Shown here in pieces: positions 1-13,500 of a stretch of DNA of 64,000 nt; within the stretch, counting starts at the first letter, position 1, and each line of letters begins with the position of its first letter. The position numbers were made by a program, and so were the translations under genes. Location of the stretch: assembly GCA_963969365.1 (NCBI GenBank), contig OZ017760.1:1488001-1552000 (forward strand), read 5' to 3'. Origin of the DNA: Asterochloris sp. CNOR1 (lineage: Eukaryota > Chlorophyta > Trebouxiophyceae > Trebouxiales > Trebouxiaceae). The notes beneath the pieces are model-generated. The model saw nothing but the letters and a program-made list of their open reading frames with translations, did not search any database and was not told where the DNA came from.

Positions 1-3000
1 GCAGCTTGCTCTGGCTACCGATTGCTGGACTGTCTTTTGCCTGCGCCTGCGTCTGATCTCAGGTCAATGCATCAGGCAACAAGACTCACATCTTCAAGCT
101 TCTGGGCAGTTGCGGCATGCCGCCTCGCTTGATGTGCAGCCTTGGCAGTAGCCTCTGCCAGGGCCTTGGTCAGCTGGCAAACCTCCAGTGCCTGCTGCCG
201 GGAGCGCTGCTGCTCCCTTGTGAGAGCCTCTTGGGCGTGGCTTAACTTCTGCAGGCAGCAGTGTTGGCTTGTGCACACAGGTTAGCATGCCTGTGCTGCC
301 CAATGGCTGCTGCTAGGAGCGCTGCTGCCACTCTGCAAGAGTGCGGCTCTCCTCTGCCTGCACTCCTCATTGCCTGGGGCCTGTTCCGCAGCATACATAA
401 CACCCTTTGTCACGCACTTACTGCATTGACAGGCTGCTGTACTTGCGCTGCATACAGGCCCCCGAGTGCCAATTCTTGTTCGGCCAACATGCCTGACCAA
501 GCATACACAGCACCACAGCCTAAAGGGCTGTCTATGTGCCACAGACGCCCTGTCAGGACTAGCATGCTGCATGTAACTGACCAGAACCCTGACTTCTGCC
601 AGCTCAGCAGCACTGTCTGCCTCCTGGGCTTCCCTGAGGCTTTTTCAGCTGCATGGGGATTGCAGCACAAACAGCTGTCCTGCATCCAACATTGAGCTTG
701 CAGAACCGGCTTCACCGCCCCCGGCCGCTGTCTCCTCCTGTGCTGTCCTGCGGCTTTGTGCATCAATCCCATCTGCAGCACTGCTCAGGCCTGAGGCCAT
801 TGCCTGCTCCTGTGCTAGCCTGAGGCCTTTTGCAGCTACACAATTGGCAGCACTGCCTAAATCACATCCCAACCCCCTCACTGCCTCCTTTGCTGCCTTA
901 AAGTCCTGCACCCACTATATCAGCAGCACTGCCCAGCCTCACCGCTCTAAGGCAGTCGCCTGCCTCCTGCGCTGCCTTGAGGCCCTTTGCAGCGTCCAAG
1001 CCGTCCTGCTGCGCCTGCACTTGGGCCTGCCGGAGGTCAACCTCCAGCTGGCGGCTACCAGCCTCCAGCTGCAGGCTGTGCTCCTTGCTGTGCAGGCACT
1101 CGCTACGGACCTGGTGCAGCTCCTGTAGGCACAAGCATGGGTGTGTCAGGACAGCCTGAGAGATGCACCGTCGTAGAAATTGCAACACCGCCAGCCTGCA
1201 GGGATGTGCGGATCTGCCTCCCACAGCACACTGTCCTTGCATTTGCTGGCTTCCTGGTCATTTACGCAAGCCGTACAGCTACAGACAAACTGTGTGGCTG
1301 CGGTAGCTGACCCTGTGCATACCCCACAATTCTCAGATTGCTGCTACAATTATGAATGTCTTGCCTCCTGAAGCGCCTTGATCCTGCACGTGCTGCTCGC
1401 CCTCTCACTTGCTGCCTCATTTCTGGCAGTTCTCAGCTGCTCCTGTACAGCTGCCAGGGCATCTTCTAACCGCTGCATCTCGGCAGCCAGGTGGCTGCTC
1501 CCCTCCTGGCTGGCTTCGAGCGCCTGCTGCAGCTGGTCAACTTGCTGCAGAGCAGAGCACACATACAGGGTCGAGGCATCTGTCAGGGTGCTGCGGGGCA
1601 TCAGACAAATGCTGGCAAACCTTGACTGTCTGCTGTGCAGGGCACAAATTAAGTGCCACTGCTTTGGTGCTACTAGGCGGCTGCCTTCCTCCTGGCTGGT
1701 CTCCTGCTGTGTCCAATGAGCTTGCAGCACAGGCTACCAGTTGTGAAGGCATTTGCCAATTTGCTTCAGGCCATGACCCAGGTTCTGAGAAGGGTGGTAA
1801 GTTCGTGCTTGTTCAACAAGAAACCCTGCTGTGTGATAACAATGCTGCCTTGCTGCAGGGCCGAGTGCACTTCTGCGTGCTGTTCTGTCACATAAGCAAT
1901 CTGAGGGTCTGGCCTGATGCCGGCTGCCAAGGACAGATGTGCGGCTGACACAAGCGCCTGCTCAGGGCAGCCAGCGGGCCAACCTGGGTTTCTGCTGGGC
2001 AATTTTTGGGACGGCTCTCCTTCTCTCTCTCTCTCTTCCGTCACAATGTCCAGCGCAACTGGGCTGCGTGCTACCCTTCCTGCTGGCTGCAAGCTTCGCC
2101 CTGACTTGTGTATTGCTGCAGAAGCTGCTCATTTACCAGAAATCTGCAGGGCCCCCTCATCCTGGGCTGCCACTTTGTCTTTGAGCACTGCTCACTGGGC
2201 TTGTGCAGTCATTGTGAACAAGCTGGCCTCACCTCACTCAGAACTGCCAGGTCCTCCTCTGCCTCTTGGATGTGGGCGATATGCTCTGCATCCAGGCTGG
2301 TGGCATGCTCCAGCAGCTGCTCCATCTGCGTGGATTTCAACTTCAGGTCCTCTGTCAAGTGCTGCACATGCTGCTGGGTGGCGCCCAGCTCTATCTGTGT
2401 CTGCAGCGCAAGGGTGTCTGTCTCTGGTTCAGGTGTGCATGCGTTGCACTCTGTGCCACACATTTCGCGGCAGTGCTTCGAACAGTGCAAGTCCTTGTGC
2501 ATCACTATGAAACAGCTTCTGGCACCCCAATGATCCATGTCCATGCACACGTAACTGCAGAGCCAGGAAAGGATGCACCACCAATCAGCAATGTGCTGCC
2601 AGCCTTGAAAAGGGCCAGTCCAAACATACGTCATGCCATACCTGAACATTCTCAATCAGGCTACTGTGCAGGCCCAACACGATGTTGCACACTAGCAGTG
2701 CTGTCCAAGCATGCACAGCTACAGCACCAACCCATGGGGAGGTCAACCTGGCTGCTCTGCAGGCCCAGCATAGTGCCATTGTTGGTTGCCATACCTGGGC
2801 ATGGTCAGCCTGACTGCCCTGCAGGCCCTCCCTCACTGCTCCCAGCTCCTCCTCCAGCTGAGCACGCAGCCCCTGCTCAGCTGCAGACGTCTCCTGCACA
2901 GTGCATGGCAGCCAGTACTGTCACAGGTGCCAGCTCCTGCTCCCCAAGCAAGAGAGAGCCAGATGAGTCACCTCTTGCAGTTGCAGCCGCTGCTGCCTGT

Positions 3001-6000
3001 GCAGGGCGCTTGCTTCAAGCAGAGGCCAGCACCTGTTGTTGCAGCCTCCCACATAGCAGATGTCTCACAGACATCAGGACAGCATGCTGCATCTTTGGAG
3101 GACACACTGCAGACCCGAAGGCCTCACACTACCACAGCTTGCAGCTTCACCTGAGTTAACCCAGGTTGAGTGTCTGCTCTATATTTGCACCCAGAAATTG
3201 AACACACCTGCGCCTGGACCTCCGCTGCTTCTTTGTCCCGCAAATGCGCTGCTGTGGCATCTGCCAGCTGGGCAGCAGCGGCTTGCAGCTGATCCTGCAG
3301 CTGCTGCGCGTTCTCAGCTGCCTTCAGCTTTTCCCTGCAGGCAAGACGTGATCGACTTGTTGAGGTGCATGGCTTCTTGTCATGTCTGCGACCTTGATCA
3401 GGTGCCAGACGAACCTAGCTCAGTTGCATAGCATACTGCAGGCTTTCCTTGCGCTGGGCTGTACTGTGCCTCGGCGCATGCCTTCCCTGTGCCCGGATCA
3501 TTGTGTGCAGCACCAGTGCGCACCTCTGCAGATTCAAAACCATCTGGTCAGCCTGTGCGCCCTGCTCCCTCAGCTCTGATGCCTCTCTGCGAGCAGCCTC
3601 CAGCTCTCCCTGCTGCAGCCTGGCTGCTGCCTCCAGCTCAGCAATGCGAGCTTGCAGCTGGGCATTCTCCTCTACGAGTGGCGCTGCTTGTTCCTGGCGC
3701 ACTGCCTCCAGCTCCCTGTACCATTGCACAATAACAAATATAAACGGCAGCCCCTGCATGCATACCAGATGCTCATTTCCCTCTTGCAGTGGCAGCGCCT
3801 GCTCATCGCAAACCACCTTCAGGTCCATGTAGCTGAACAACATTTGCTTCAAGCCAATGGATGTGCTTGTAGGGAGTTCAAGCTCTCCATCAGAGAGGGC
3901 ATCCGCTCCTGGTCCACATCCGCCGGATCCCTGCATGAGGCCCGCAAACGGCCGACTCTGCCTGCGCTTGGTCATGCTCTCCAACCCACCCTTGATGCAC
4001 CCTATGCATTGATGCACCCTATCAGGTTATTGCAACAGCCTATGACAAGCTCAGCGGCCCCTGTGCCAATGATCAGCCCACCCTGGCTAAATTCTGCCGC
4101 CTCATGGCAAATCGCCTTCAGATCTCCACGTCAACCCACAACGCTTAGCAGCATGGGTGCTGAGGCTTATGTCTTTTGTCAAAACAGGCCAGGCTTGCGC
4201 ACTTCCTCCACTCAGCTCACCAGAACCTCAGCCGGTAGCGCATTCAAGTGTTGCATATCCAAAACGGCCTCGAGGTCACTGGAGGAGCACCCCACCACGC
4301 TTAGCAAGTAACAGTGCACTGAGTCGGCCAGCAGCCTCCAGGCTGCCACATGCGCCCGCAGCAGGCTTGCAATGCAGCACAATTCTTAGTCTGATGTACA
4401 AGAGCCCACCTGCTTCAGCCGTAATGACACTCCCACAAGAACTCACCTGTTCAGCCGCACAATCTCCCTCTGCAGGGTGACCATGTCCCCATTGGTATCC
4501 TGGTTGATGACTGCCCTGTTGCGGATGTGCTTGGCGCGCTGAGCAAACTGCAGCGTGCTGTGCGTCTCGTGGGCGCACAGGAACGTGGGGCTCACGTTTG
4601 CGATGATCATTGTCTTTGCATTGCCGCCGAGGGAGTCCTGCATGCCAGCACCCCTCAGCTGCTATAGAACTGCTTGGCCTATGCTTAGCAGGGCCCCCAA
4701 TGGTGAGAACATGTCCCATCTGCCTGAAGCAGACAGTAAAGATGCAGTCTCTGGCCAAGAGGAATGCATCTGGCATCGCTTGCCTAACCCAGCAATGACC
4801 AAGCCTAGAGCAAGCAGGGCGGGTGAAATTCTTTTAGTGCTTTATCATCCCCAGACTGGGTAAAACAGACCACTTGCCTGGAGAAGGAGAGCCGCGCAGG
4901 GAATCAGGCACAAATTGTGCATGTGTACGGCTTGAACCAAGCTAGGAAAAACATGGCATTTGCCTGAAGCACAGTCATGCAATGGGATTCCTCGCAGCAT
5001 GTGCATGTGGCGGCGCCCCAGCCTCCCTCCAACAGAAGCACTCGCCTGGAGCAGATATGTGAGGCGGGAGTCCCTGTAGGGGATGTGCATGTGGCGGCGC
5101 CCTTGCCTTTGAGCCTCCACCAGCTCCATGATCACCCGCCCTAGAGTCGTCAAACTTCTGCAACAGCATCAGCAGTGTGCTGTTCAGATTAAGATGTGCA
5201 GAGCAGACGTTGCCAGCATTTGGTCTCTGCCTGAATGTTGCCAGGCTCTGCAGGTGCAGGCATGCATCGAGCTTTGCATGAATTGCCATGCCACAGGGCA
5301 GTAATACAGCAGCAATAAATGATGGTCAGGCAGCCCTTGCAGGTGCATGTCAGGCGGGCGGTAAGTTGTCGAAAGCCTGCAGCAGGACTTGCTGCGAGTG
5401 CCTATCTGACAAAAAGTGTCAGAGCATGAAAGACAGGTCCCAGCATTGTCAGGTGGCTGCCAACAGTAGCTGAACACTTGGCTGCACAAAGCTATGCCCT
5501 GCCCGTGCCAACAGCGTCAATGTCAAATGACTGCTTCAGATGGACATTGGCAATGTTGCTGGAGGCTGCTAGGCCGTATCTCACACAATGCGTGTTGCCA
5601 CTGCAGCGGCCTTGAAAAGACAGCAAGACTACATAGCGAGCGCGCAGGCGGCAAAGCATTGCCTTCAATCTGTTCAGTAGCTCTGTGCCTACTTGTTGAT
5701 GTTGCACGCCTCCTCAAAATGCTTGCCAGTTGCGCCGCTGCTCTTGTTGCGCTCGCTGCCTGCAGCGGGCATTGACCCAACTTGGTGCTGCAGGATGGGG
5801 TATCACCTCTTTCGTCAAACTCTGGCAAGACCTCATGGCCTGGTCTCTGCCACTTCAGGCTGCCCAGTTCATGTTATGTGCACACCATTGGCAGCCAGAC
5901 ACAGCATCGTGGTGCAACATCTCCAGACAACAGGCGATCAACTCCTGCCAACTGCCTTGCCACACACTGGGGCTGCTGGTGCCAGAACCTGCTCCTTGTT

Positions 6001-9000
6001 TGAGGTCTAATGTTGTTGCACTTCTCCTTCACTGGGTCCAAAGCATGGGGACCTGCTGAATCTACAACAGTTCTTGTCCCAGACCTCTTGCTGAATGCTT
6101 TCGAAATGGGCTAATGGCAAGGCAACTGACCTGCCAGATCCACCAGGTTGAGTCTGCTGAAGGTGACTTTGGTCAGCCCATCCTCCTTGCTCTTGGAGTT
6201 GCTCTCAATGATGCAGGTGAAGACAGAGTGGCTGCGGCTGGACTCGCGGTTCATCCGGGTCTCACCGACCTTCCTGTTTTCTGCCCCGCGGCGCATTAGG
6301 TCCATTGCATCCTCAACTGCAGCAGGGCATTGGTCACATAGTATCGCAGATTGGGGGGCTGCCGGAGCCAGACTGTCCCGCCTGCAAACAGACACAGGAT
6401 AGTATCCTTGAGCTGCTCTGGTTGCCACACATGCAGCAGCACATGCTTGCAGTGGCAAGAATGGCTGCAAGGGCTGAGTGCGGCTTTCCATAATTAACTA
6501 TGCTGCTATCATGGTGGTAAGCTTGGCTAAGCCACTGGCAGCAAATTCTTGGGCCAGCCACTCAGCAGCATGTCTGATCTGGCTGCCACCTACTGAGATG
6601 GCCCTACTGATGATCCCCACATTGCTGGACTGCTGCTCCTCAAGCGTTTTGAGTCAGATGCTCACCATTGAGCACCACCTGCTCAGTCAGATTCTCCACA
6701 TAGCAGCCTCGGTTGATGTCCTCACGGGCATTGAGGTTGCCTGTGGAGGGGTTCAGCAGGTCTGTGATCATCTCATTGTATATCTCCATGAAGCTGCAAC
6801 GCAAGCTGACATGCAGGTGCTCACGCCCCTGCATATGTGCAAAGCGTATATAGATTTGGCTGGAAAAAGCAGCCTGTGCGATTGTCAACAGCAGACGAAT
6901 GCAGTGATACGCTGGGGGCCTACTGCCTCTGCCAGGGCGGACACCTTGGCAGACAAGGGCACTGCCTCAGAACTGAGCACCCCCCCCCCCCACCCCCCCC
7001 GGAAGATCTTGTGCAGTTCAGTCAGACAGGCACCACATAGCAGCTCAGAGGAAGGCTAGTACTGCATGCAGGGAGGCTGCGCTTGCATGCACGAAGGCTG
7101 CAGCAGCTGCAGCACATGAGACCGTCCCAATGCAGGATGCAGCGCTTGAATCCCTCACCATGCTCTGCCCCTCAAGATGACGGCTTGCCATGCATGGCTG
7201 CAGCATATTGACAGGGCTGCAGTACTCAGGCCCCTCACCATGTTGCCTTCCTCCTCCTCAATCCTCTGAAAGATGTGCTGAAAGACACGGGGCGCCAAGC
7301 CTCTCTGCATCAACAGTAGAGCCATCACAGATTGGTTGAATGGCTTCTTCAACTGGACCACAGTTTTAAGGAAGGTCAACCGACAGCCATCACATGAGTG
7401 TCTGCCGACTTGAAAGTTTAGCAGTTGCACAGGCCCTTCAAGCCTGCTGGGCAGGCCACAAGTGCTCACCTGATCACCATGGCTGAGCTGGCCAACCATG
7501 GTGTGTGTCTTGCCTGCCCCCGTCTGGCCATAGGCAAAGATGCTGGCGTTGTAGCCCGCCAGGCAACTCTCAACAATGGGCCGCCCCGTCACTGCAGCAA
7601 GCAGCAGATGCAATTAGATTGCAGTAGGCCTCCCTGGCCGTTGCAGGGAGCTCTGAGGTGCATCCATCAGGCAGTGAGCATGACCTCACTGTTAAGGCAG
7701 ACATGATGCACAGGCTCTCCTGGCAGCGCCTCATGTGGCACCAGGTTTCAAGCATTAGACCCAATGACAGCTCTTGCTAACAGAACGCTGTCATGTGGCC
7801 CAGGCTGCAGGGGCAGTGAGGCCAAGCTGCAACAATGCACTCAGCCCTGCAGGGCACTCACTGGCGAATAAGGACTCCTGGGTTGCCTCCTCTCCAAGCA
7901 CATAGTCATATGTGTACTCATGGGAGGGCGTTGAGGGGCTGTGCAGCGCTAAAGACACCCCCCGTGTACCCAGGCGCCTGATACAGGTGCTGGCCGCCTC
8001 TTCACCTGCATCATTTCGAAGTACTCAGGACATGGCATTGTGAGCCATGCAACCATTGCGGACCTTCTGCATATCAAGGCGTGTCATGCAGTGCTTGTTG
8101 CCTCTTCACCTGCAGTCATTGCCAGCCTTGTGCTGCATGGGCAACGTGGCAGCGCACAACCAGAGGGACGCCCTGCAGGCCCAGGTGCCTGGTGCAGGTG
8201 CAGATTGTGTCCTTACCTGCATCAGCTCAGATGAATCCGTTCTAAGGACAGCAATGTGAGGAGATTCCCAGCCTGATGCAGGTGCTGGGAGCTTCTTCAA
8301 CTGGATGAAAATGAAGACCTGGTCATGCTTGCAGATCAAATTGAAAGTGGCATCCAACTGACTTTTGCGTCTGTCTTGTGCCTGCAGCTTGTTGCAGGTG
8401 CAGAGGGGACTGGCAGGATGTGCAGCCACCAGTCTTGGCGTAAGCTGCCAGCCCCCATCCTACATGATGCTCTGGCAGCATGAGGAGCTTGATGCAACAT
8501 CCCAAGGGAGGGGACACCTGTAGCCTGGCTGCTGGTGGTCGGACAGGGAAAATCAGCAATCAGCTCTGGCACAGCCAGCGCTGCGTGAAACCACAGCCAG
8601 CTTGCCAGCCGGACTGTGCAGGCACCTGAGATCTGTCGTGTTTCGTAGGGCGGCTGGACTCAGGTCACCCGGCTGCCCAGCTGTGCAGCAAATTTAGACC
8701 GCTAGGCTGAACATTGGGGTCCCCAGGCATCACCTGGGGGGTGGGTCTGGTTGCAGCCTGGGCCTCACAAGGAAGGCACAGGGCACATCAATTTGGGGCC
8801 AGCCCTGCCAGCACTGCTAACAAGCACTGGATGCCTGCCAGGGGCAGCACGCAGCTGAGAACTGGCAGCATGGCCAGCGGAGCAGCAAGGCTGCAGCACC
8901 ATGACCTGAAGATTGGGCTGGCCTGACACTCCTGTGCACGCTCCAGCAGTCGGGTCTTGCTGGCTTTGTGGGTACGTCTTGCACCTCAGCGGAAGCCAGC

Positions 9001-9810
9001 AGTTTAGCTAGTCCACAGCAGAACAAGCCTAGTGTGTTCCTGGCTTAGCAAAGCCCTGACGCAGCCAGACCTCAGTCACTCAAGCTGATTGCGGTATTGC
9101 CTATAGGCACCTGACGTCTGTTCGCGCTCGTTGGACGGCCGAATTCGGATCATCACTTTGACATTGTCCGCCGACATATCCCTCTCCCAGTCTGGCTCTG
9201 TGCCGGCCTGGCTCGCGTCGTCGCTGCTGCGTGCAGCAAGGCTGCCCTCCAATGGTGAGCTGAGCCCTGATGCACTACGTCCCAAAGCTGCCACTGCAGG
9301 CATCGCAGAATCATTTGTCAGCCTGATCATGCTTTTTGGCATGATGAAGCAGGTTGCACAGCCTTGCAACCAGGCGCCAGCATCGAGAAGCAGCCTGCAG
9401 AACATGCTTGTATCTCGAAGTGGTTTCTAATCCTCAGCGCTGCAGCACATAGCGTTGCAACGGTCGCCAGCCCAGTTGTTTGCAGCTTAGCATGAGCCTG
9501 CAGCTGCTCCTGCTTGACTCAGCAGCTTGGGCTCCCCACGCAATGCCAGGGGTGGGCTGTTTTCTGCCTCTGGACTGGCGGCAGCAGATGCATGACCGCA
9601 GCCATTAGAACGCTGGCCTTGCTCTTTCATGCTCACCTCTTCTGCTAGCTTACATGATGTGTGGCCTGATCCAGGGGTTCTGCAACACATTGGACATGCC
9701 TCACCTGCAGGCGCGGGCTGGGCTGCTGCCAGCGGGGCAGCTGGCTGACGACGGTTTCCGCCCTGGGGAGTTGCGTTGGGCTGGTTGCGCCGCCGGCCGC
9801 TGGGCGGCAC
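1..9810 (-). CDS. Kinesin-12-like motor protein (KIF15/POK/PAKRP type), 3' end outside window
   Basis: Plus-end microtubule motor. Motor exons, 5' to 3': 9705-9810, 9111-9293, then an unresolved stretch, about 7862-7977, 7470-7591, 7239-7304, 6666-6793, 6131-6316, 5693-5759, 5046-5157, 4447-4637. Visible motifs: [14 protein letters not shown] at the motor start, P-loop [27 protein letters not shown], switch [13 protein letters not shown], switch [36 protein letters not shown], and the family-specific neck [15 protein letters not shown], which argues for kinesin-12. From 4.1 kb to 72 the minus strand encodes Gln/Glu/Ala-rich heptad segments (about 3529-3722, 2800-2899, 2225-2400, 1375-1560, 1000-1120, 650-900, 72-278), a long coiled-coil stalk. 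The start ATG at 9810 opens a basic, proline-rich N-terminus. Joins from 6793 to 4447 are in phase. The intron after 5046 needs a GC donor. Exons between 9110 and 7978 and the small exon before 6793 were not resolved. Known family roles are in spindle and division-site microtubules; here that is inferred. Confidence 0.85.
4998..5103 (-). repeat. Duplicated kinesin exon segment in the adjacent intron
   Basis: A 20-bp block encoding GRRHMH occurs inside the exon (about 5083-5103) and again at about 4998-5018, 85 bp away in the following intron. The second copy is non-coding in the spliced model. Confidence 0.65.
7975..8300. repeat. Imperfect tandem repeat in kinesin intron
   Basis: Four degenerate copies of a unit of roughly 90-110 bp, recognisable by the words cctgatacaggtgctgg and cctcttcacctgca near 7975, 8088, 8186 and 8272. 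They lie 5' of the exon encoding [13 protein letters not shown]. Confidence 0.5.
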
Positions 9811-10539
9811 CTGGGGAGTGCTGGCATTGGCAGGCCTCCCAGTGGGCTGCAGGGCACTCCTTCCAAGCCTAGGTTTGAGCGTGTATGGTGTTGTGGGCAG
9901 CAGGGGTTGGCGTGTGCATCAGGGGTCATGGCCGTGCTGCTGCCATGATGCACAGGATGGTCCACTTGGTGCAATAAGGCCACTTCACCACCACAGAGTG
10001 GCAGACAATATTAAGGAGCCATGCAAAAGCAGTTCCAGGCAGCCTGAAAAGGGCACAGCACATAGACAGATCACTCACTGTGCTGGTCTCCTGCCCACCA
10101 AGGCCCTTCCACCTGGTGGCGTTGTTGCGCCCTTTGATCCCGCCGTGTGCAGCCCCAGAGCTCCTCAAGCTGCTCTCAAACTTCTGCTGGGGAGGTGTGC
10201 CTTCATCATCAGGCTGGCTGCTAGCCTCCCTGCGCCTTGCACGCTCTGCAGACTTGCTTCCACCTTGCGCGGGAGTGCTGGCCAGCCCGTGATCGCGCTG
10301 CTGCTTGTGCTGGTTGTCCTTACCTTCAGGAGAAGGCATTGCTCTACCAGGGATCCAGGCTCATCTGGGTCACTACTTATGGCACTCCCGTTCTTTCTCA
10401 CAAGTGCATGCTGGCTGATGGCGGAGCATACACTTCCCCAACAACTTGGGCAGCTTCGGCGACCTGTCACCAGACCTCGTCCATGCAGAAGGTATAATGC
10501 ATGTTCAAGCTGGGCAAGCTCTGGCTCTGAGCGGCAGCA
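9811..10539. other. Divergent intergenic spacer, kinesin / APX-R
   Basis: No convincing exon on either strand. It presumably holds the promoters and 5' UTRs of the two divergent genes. No TATA box or other defined site was identified. Confidence 0.4.
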
Positions 10540-13500
10540 ATGTCCAGGCAAGTGGCTCAGTCCAGCTGCCAGCACCGTTGGTGTTTGCTGAGGTGTGAAG
10601 GGTGCATCAACACTGCAGATCTATGCCAACAGCCGATGCAATGCAGCAGGAGGGCTGCTCTGCTATCAGCCACAGCTGCAGTCCTGGCAGGACTGGCACC
10701 TGGGAGCAGCCTGGCTGTTAGTGGGGGCTCTTCTGCCAACACAGCTTCTACGGCCAGCAGGTGAGTGCCTCTGATGCTCAACAGGCGGAGCTGGGAGGCT
10801 TCGGCACTGGTTTCTGGCATCGCTGCTCCACGCACATCATGCCATCTGAGCCCATCACCCTCTCAGGGCAGCGTTTCAATGCTGCTGCAGAGCTGCCACC
10901 ACCACCACAGCAGAGTCTGCAGCTACCCTGATGTCTGAGCCAGATGCTGCAGCACCAGAGATGCGCACGGAGGGGCGCAAGTCCCCGCGTGGTGAGCCTG
11001 CCCATGAGATAAGCTGAATACACGTATGTGTAGCAGAACAATCATTCTGGAAATCTTGTTGGCACCAGATGCATACATTGCCGGCTGGCCCCAGATGCAG
11101 TGTCTTGGGCCCCTGCACTAGACAGGACAGCAGCAAAGCAGTTTGTCCCCATTGCATTCTGCTGGACCTGCCTGGGCCCCTCCGTGTGCAAGCAGGCAGC
11201 AGAAGGGCATGGCCCCCAGGCAACCTGCAAAGTCCACCTGGCCCCCAGTCCAAGCTGCCAGACAGCAGCAGAGGGGTTGAGTCCCAAAGCATCCTGCTAG
11301 ATCTACCTGGGCCTGTCTGCTTGACACCAGGACAGCAGCAGGGGCTTGTGTCTTGATGAGATGCCACCTGTGAAGGCGGTCTGGCCAGCAGCTGAGATCT
11401 GGCTCCTGGTGCATTTTGCCCAAGCCTGCCGCAGCTGTGTGCAGGCAGGCAGCAAGGGAGCAGAGGCGCCACAGGCAGGCCGGTCGCCCTTGAGCCAACT
11501 GCCAGGCAGGCCGTGGACAAGGCGCTCAGCAAAATCATTGATAAGGGCAAGGTGAGGAGTCTGCACCGGTAGCTGCTCAAGCACAGCAATAGGGGGCGGT
11601 GTGAGCAAGTGCTACTTGCAAGCGTCCTGGCAGTGCCTGAGCAAGGAGATGGACAAGAGCAAGGCTTGTTGACTGCTTCAGTACAGCATGAAGCATAGTG
11701 AGCTGGTACTGCTTGCAAGTGTGCTGATCTTGCTTGTGCAAACTGAGCTGGCCGGCTGCCTGAGAGCCTGCTGTAGCCAAGCAGGCAATGTCTGCAATTG
11801 CTGGCCCAGTCTGGATTGTGAGCACTCTCTGCCTGCAGGCACCAGTGCTGCTCCGCCTGGCCTTCCATGACGCAGGGACCTTTGACGTCAGCGGCCGCGA
11901 CGGTGGTGCCAATGGCTCTGTTGTGTTTGAGCTGGACCGCCCTGAGAACAAGGTGCTCAAGCTTGAGGTGCACATGAGGTGCACATGCATTACAGGTTGC
12001 AGCCACAGCAAGCCAGATGTGCGCCAGATTGTCCTTGAAGACTGACTGCTGTCGTCCAAAGCAAAGCGTGCGCCCTTTGCCCCTTCCCCAACTCTTCCTT
12101 TGCAGATCCAAGACAGTGCTGATCATGCCCCTTGGGGCTGACTGCAACCATGCTTTATGCACATGTCCTCTGAGGCTGACTGCAGCCTCGAAGCAAGTGT
12201 GAGGACGCATGGCCCTTGGGGGAGACTGCAGGCTCCCACTCCTCCAACCGACCAGTCACTGCAAAAAGCTGCCCGTGTACGGCTTGTACGCTGTGATCTC
12301 AACGAGGGTGCCAGCTCACATTCCTGTGAGGGATGGCCTTCTGGGGGCTGCCACATGCAGCACCACAGTTGCTCATTTCATCAGAGACAGCAATGGCCTC
12401 GCTGGATCAGAGTGCTCCTGTGTGCGTGCAGGGGCTCAAGCGGGGCTTGAGGCTGATTGATGCTGCCATGGCTGAGCTCAAAGGGACGCCAGCGGAGGGG
12501 CAGGTCTCCATGGCGGACATGATTGCCCTGGCAGGGGCCTATGCTGTCAGCAAGACAGGCGGCCCAAAGATTGAGGTCCCTGTGGGTGAGTGCTTCACAA
12601 GGTTCTGCCGGCGCATTGAGTGGGCTGCACCTACGAGGCCGTCCGATCAGATTTTGACTACATACGAAAATGGCATCTGGCAGAGGCTGGGTCAGCCCTC
12701 TGGGTGCGCATCCTGGCTGAGGACGCCTGGCCTGGTGCTTTTGAGGGGAAAGAGTGCCCGGGCAGCGCTGCTGGCTGCCGGAAGACGCGTCAATGAACCA
12801 ACTGTGCCTGCGGGAGCAAGGTGCCTGCAGTGTGCAAGCATTGCCAAAGGCAGCTCGAAAGGTACTGAGTCCTGTCTCCACGCGGCATATAGGGCGCCAG
12901 GATGCAGCTGCAGGCGACCCCGCAGACCGCCTGCCGGCCGAGACGTTTACAGCTGCGCAGCTGGTGGAGTCCTTCAAGCGCAAGGGCTTCTCTGCTCAGG
13001 AGTTTGTCGCCCTCTCAGGCGCTCACACGGTGAGACACGTGTCAAGCTGAACAAGGGAAGGCCCTGCATGCCGAGGAACAGGGCACTCACATGTTGAGAG
13101 GCAGAACGATCCATGGCACAGCCTGACAGCTGCCTGTCGTGTGATTGGCGCAACAATTAATCAAGCTGAGGAGTAGGCGGGGCGGGGCAAGCCGTACAAG
13201 CTGGGCAGTCTCGCTGCTCAACAGAGCATCAGTGCCTGCTGTGCATGGAAGCACTGCCAAGGCCCCACACGGGGGTTGACCTGTCCAGAGAGTCCTGCCA
13301 CCCTCTGCGTCTGGTGCTGTGGCTGCAGAGTGCAAGCAGGCAACAGGCCACCCTCACGGGGAGGGGCATACTGCAGCATCTCAGGCATGTTGTGAGCCGG
13401 CTGTCTGTGACCTGCTTCAAGGGAAGTGCTGGGCAGGAGAGCTCACCTGCGCTGTGCGCCATGTGACGAGCAGCAGGTGTCAAGGCGACACTTGGACTGT

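Noticed and set aside
2266-3159. Plus-strand frame of 297 codons within the kinesin stalk region
   Set aside because: Shadow of the opposite-strand coiled-coil exons and introns; rich in Cys, His and Pro with no domain.
10876-12210. Long minus-strand reading frame (444 codons) across the APX-R gene
   Set aside because: It runs antisense through APX-R exons and introns, is composed of imperfect repeats, Cys/Leu/Ser-rich, and has no domain. The repeats in intron 1 explain the open frame.
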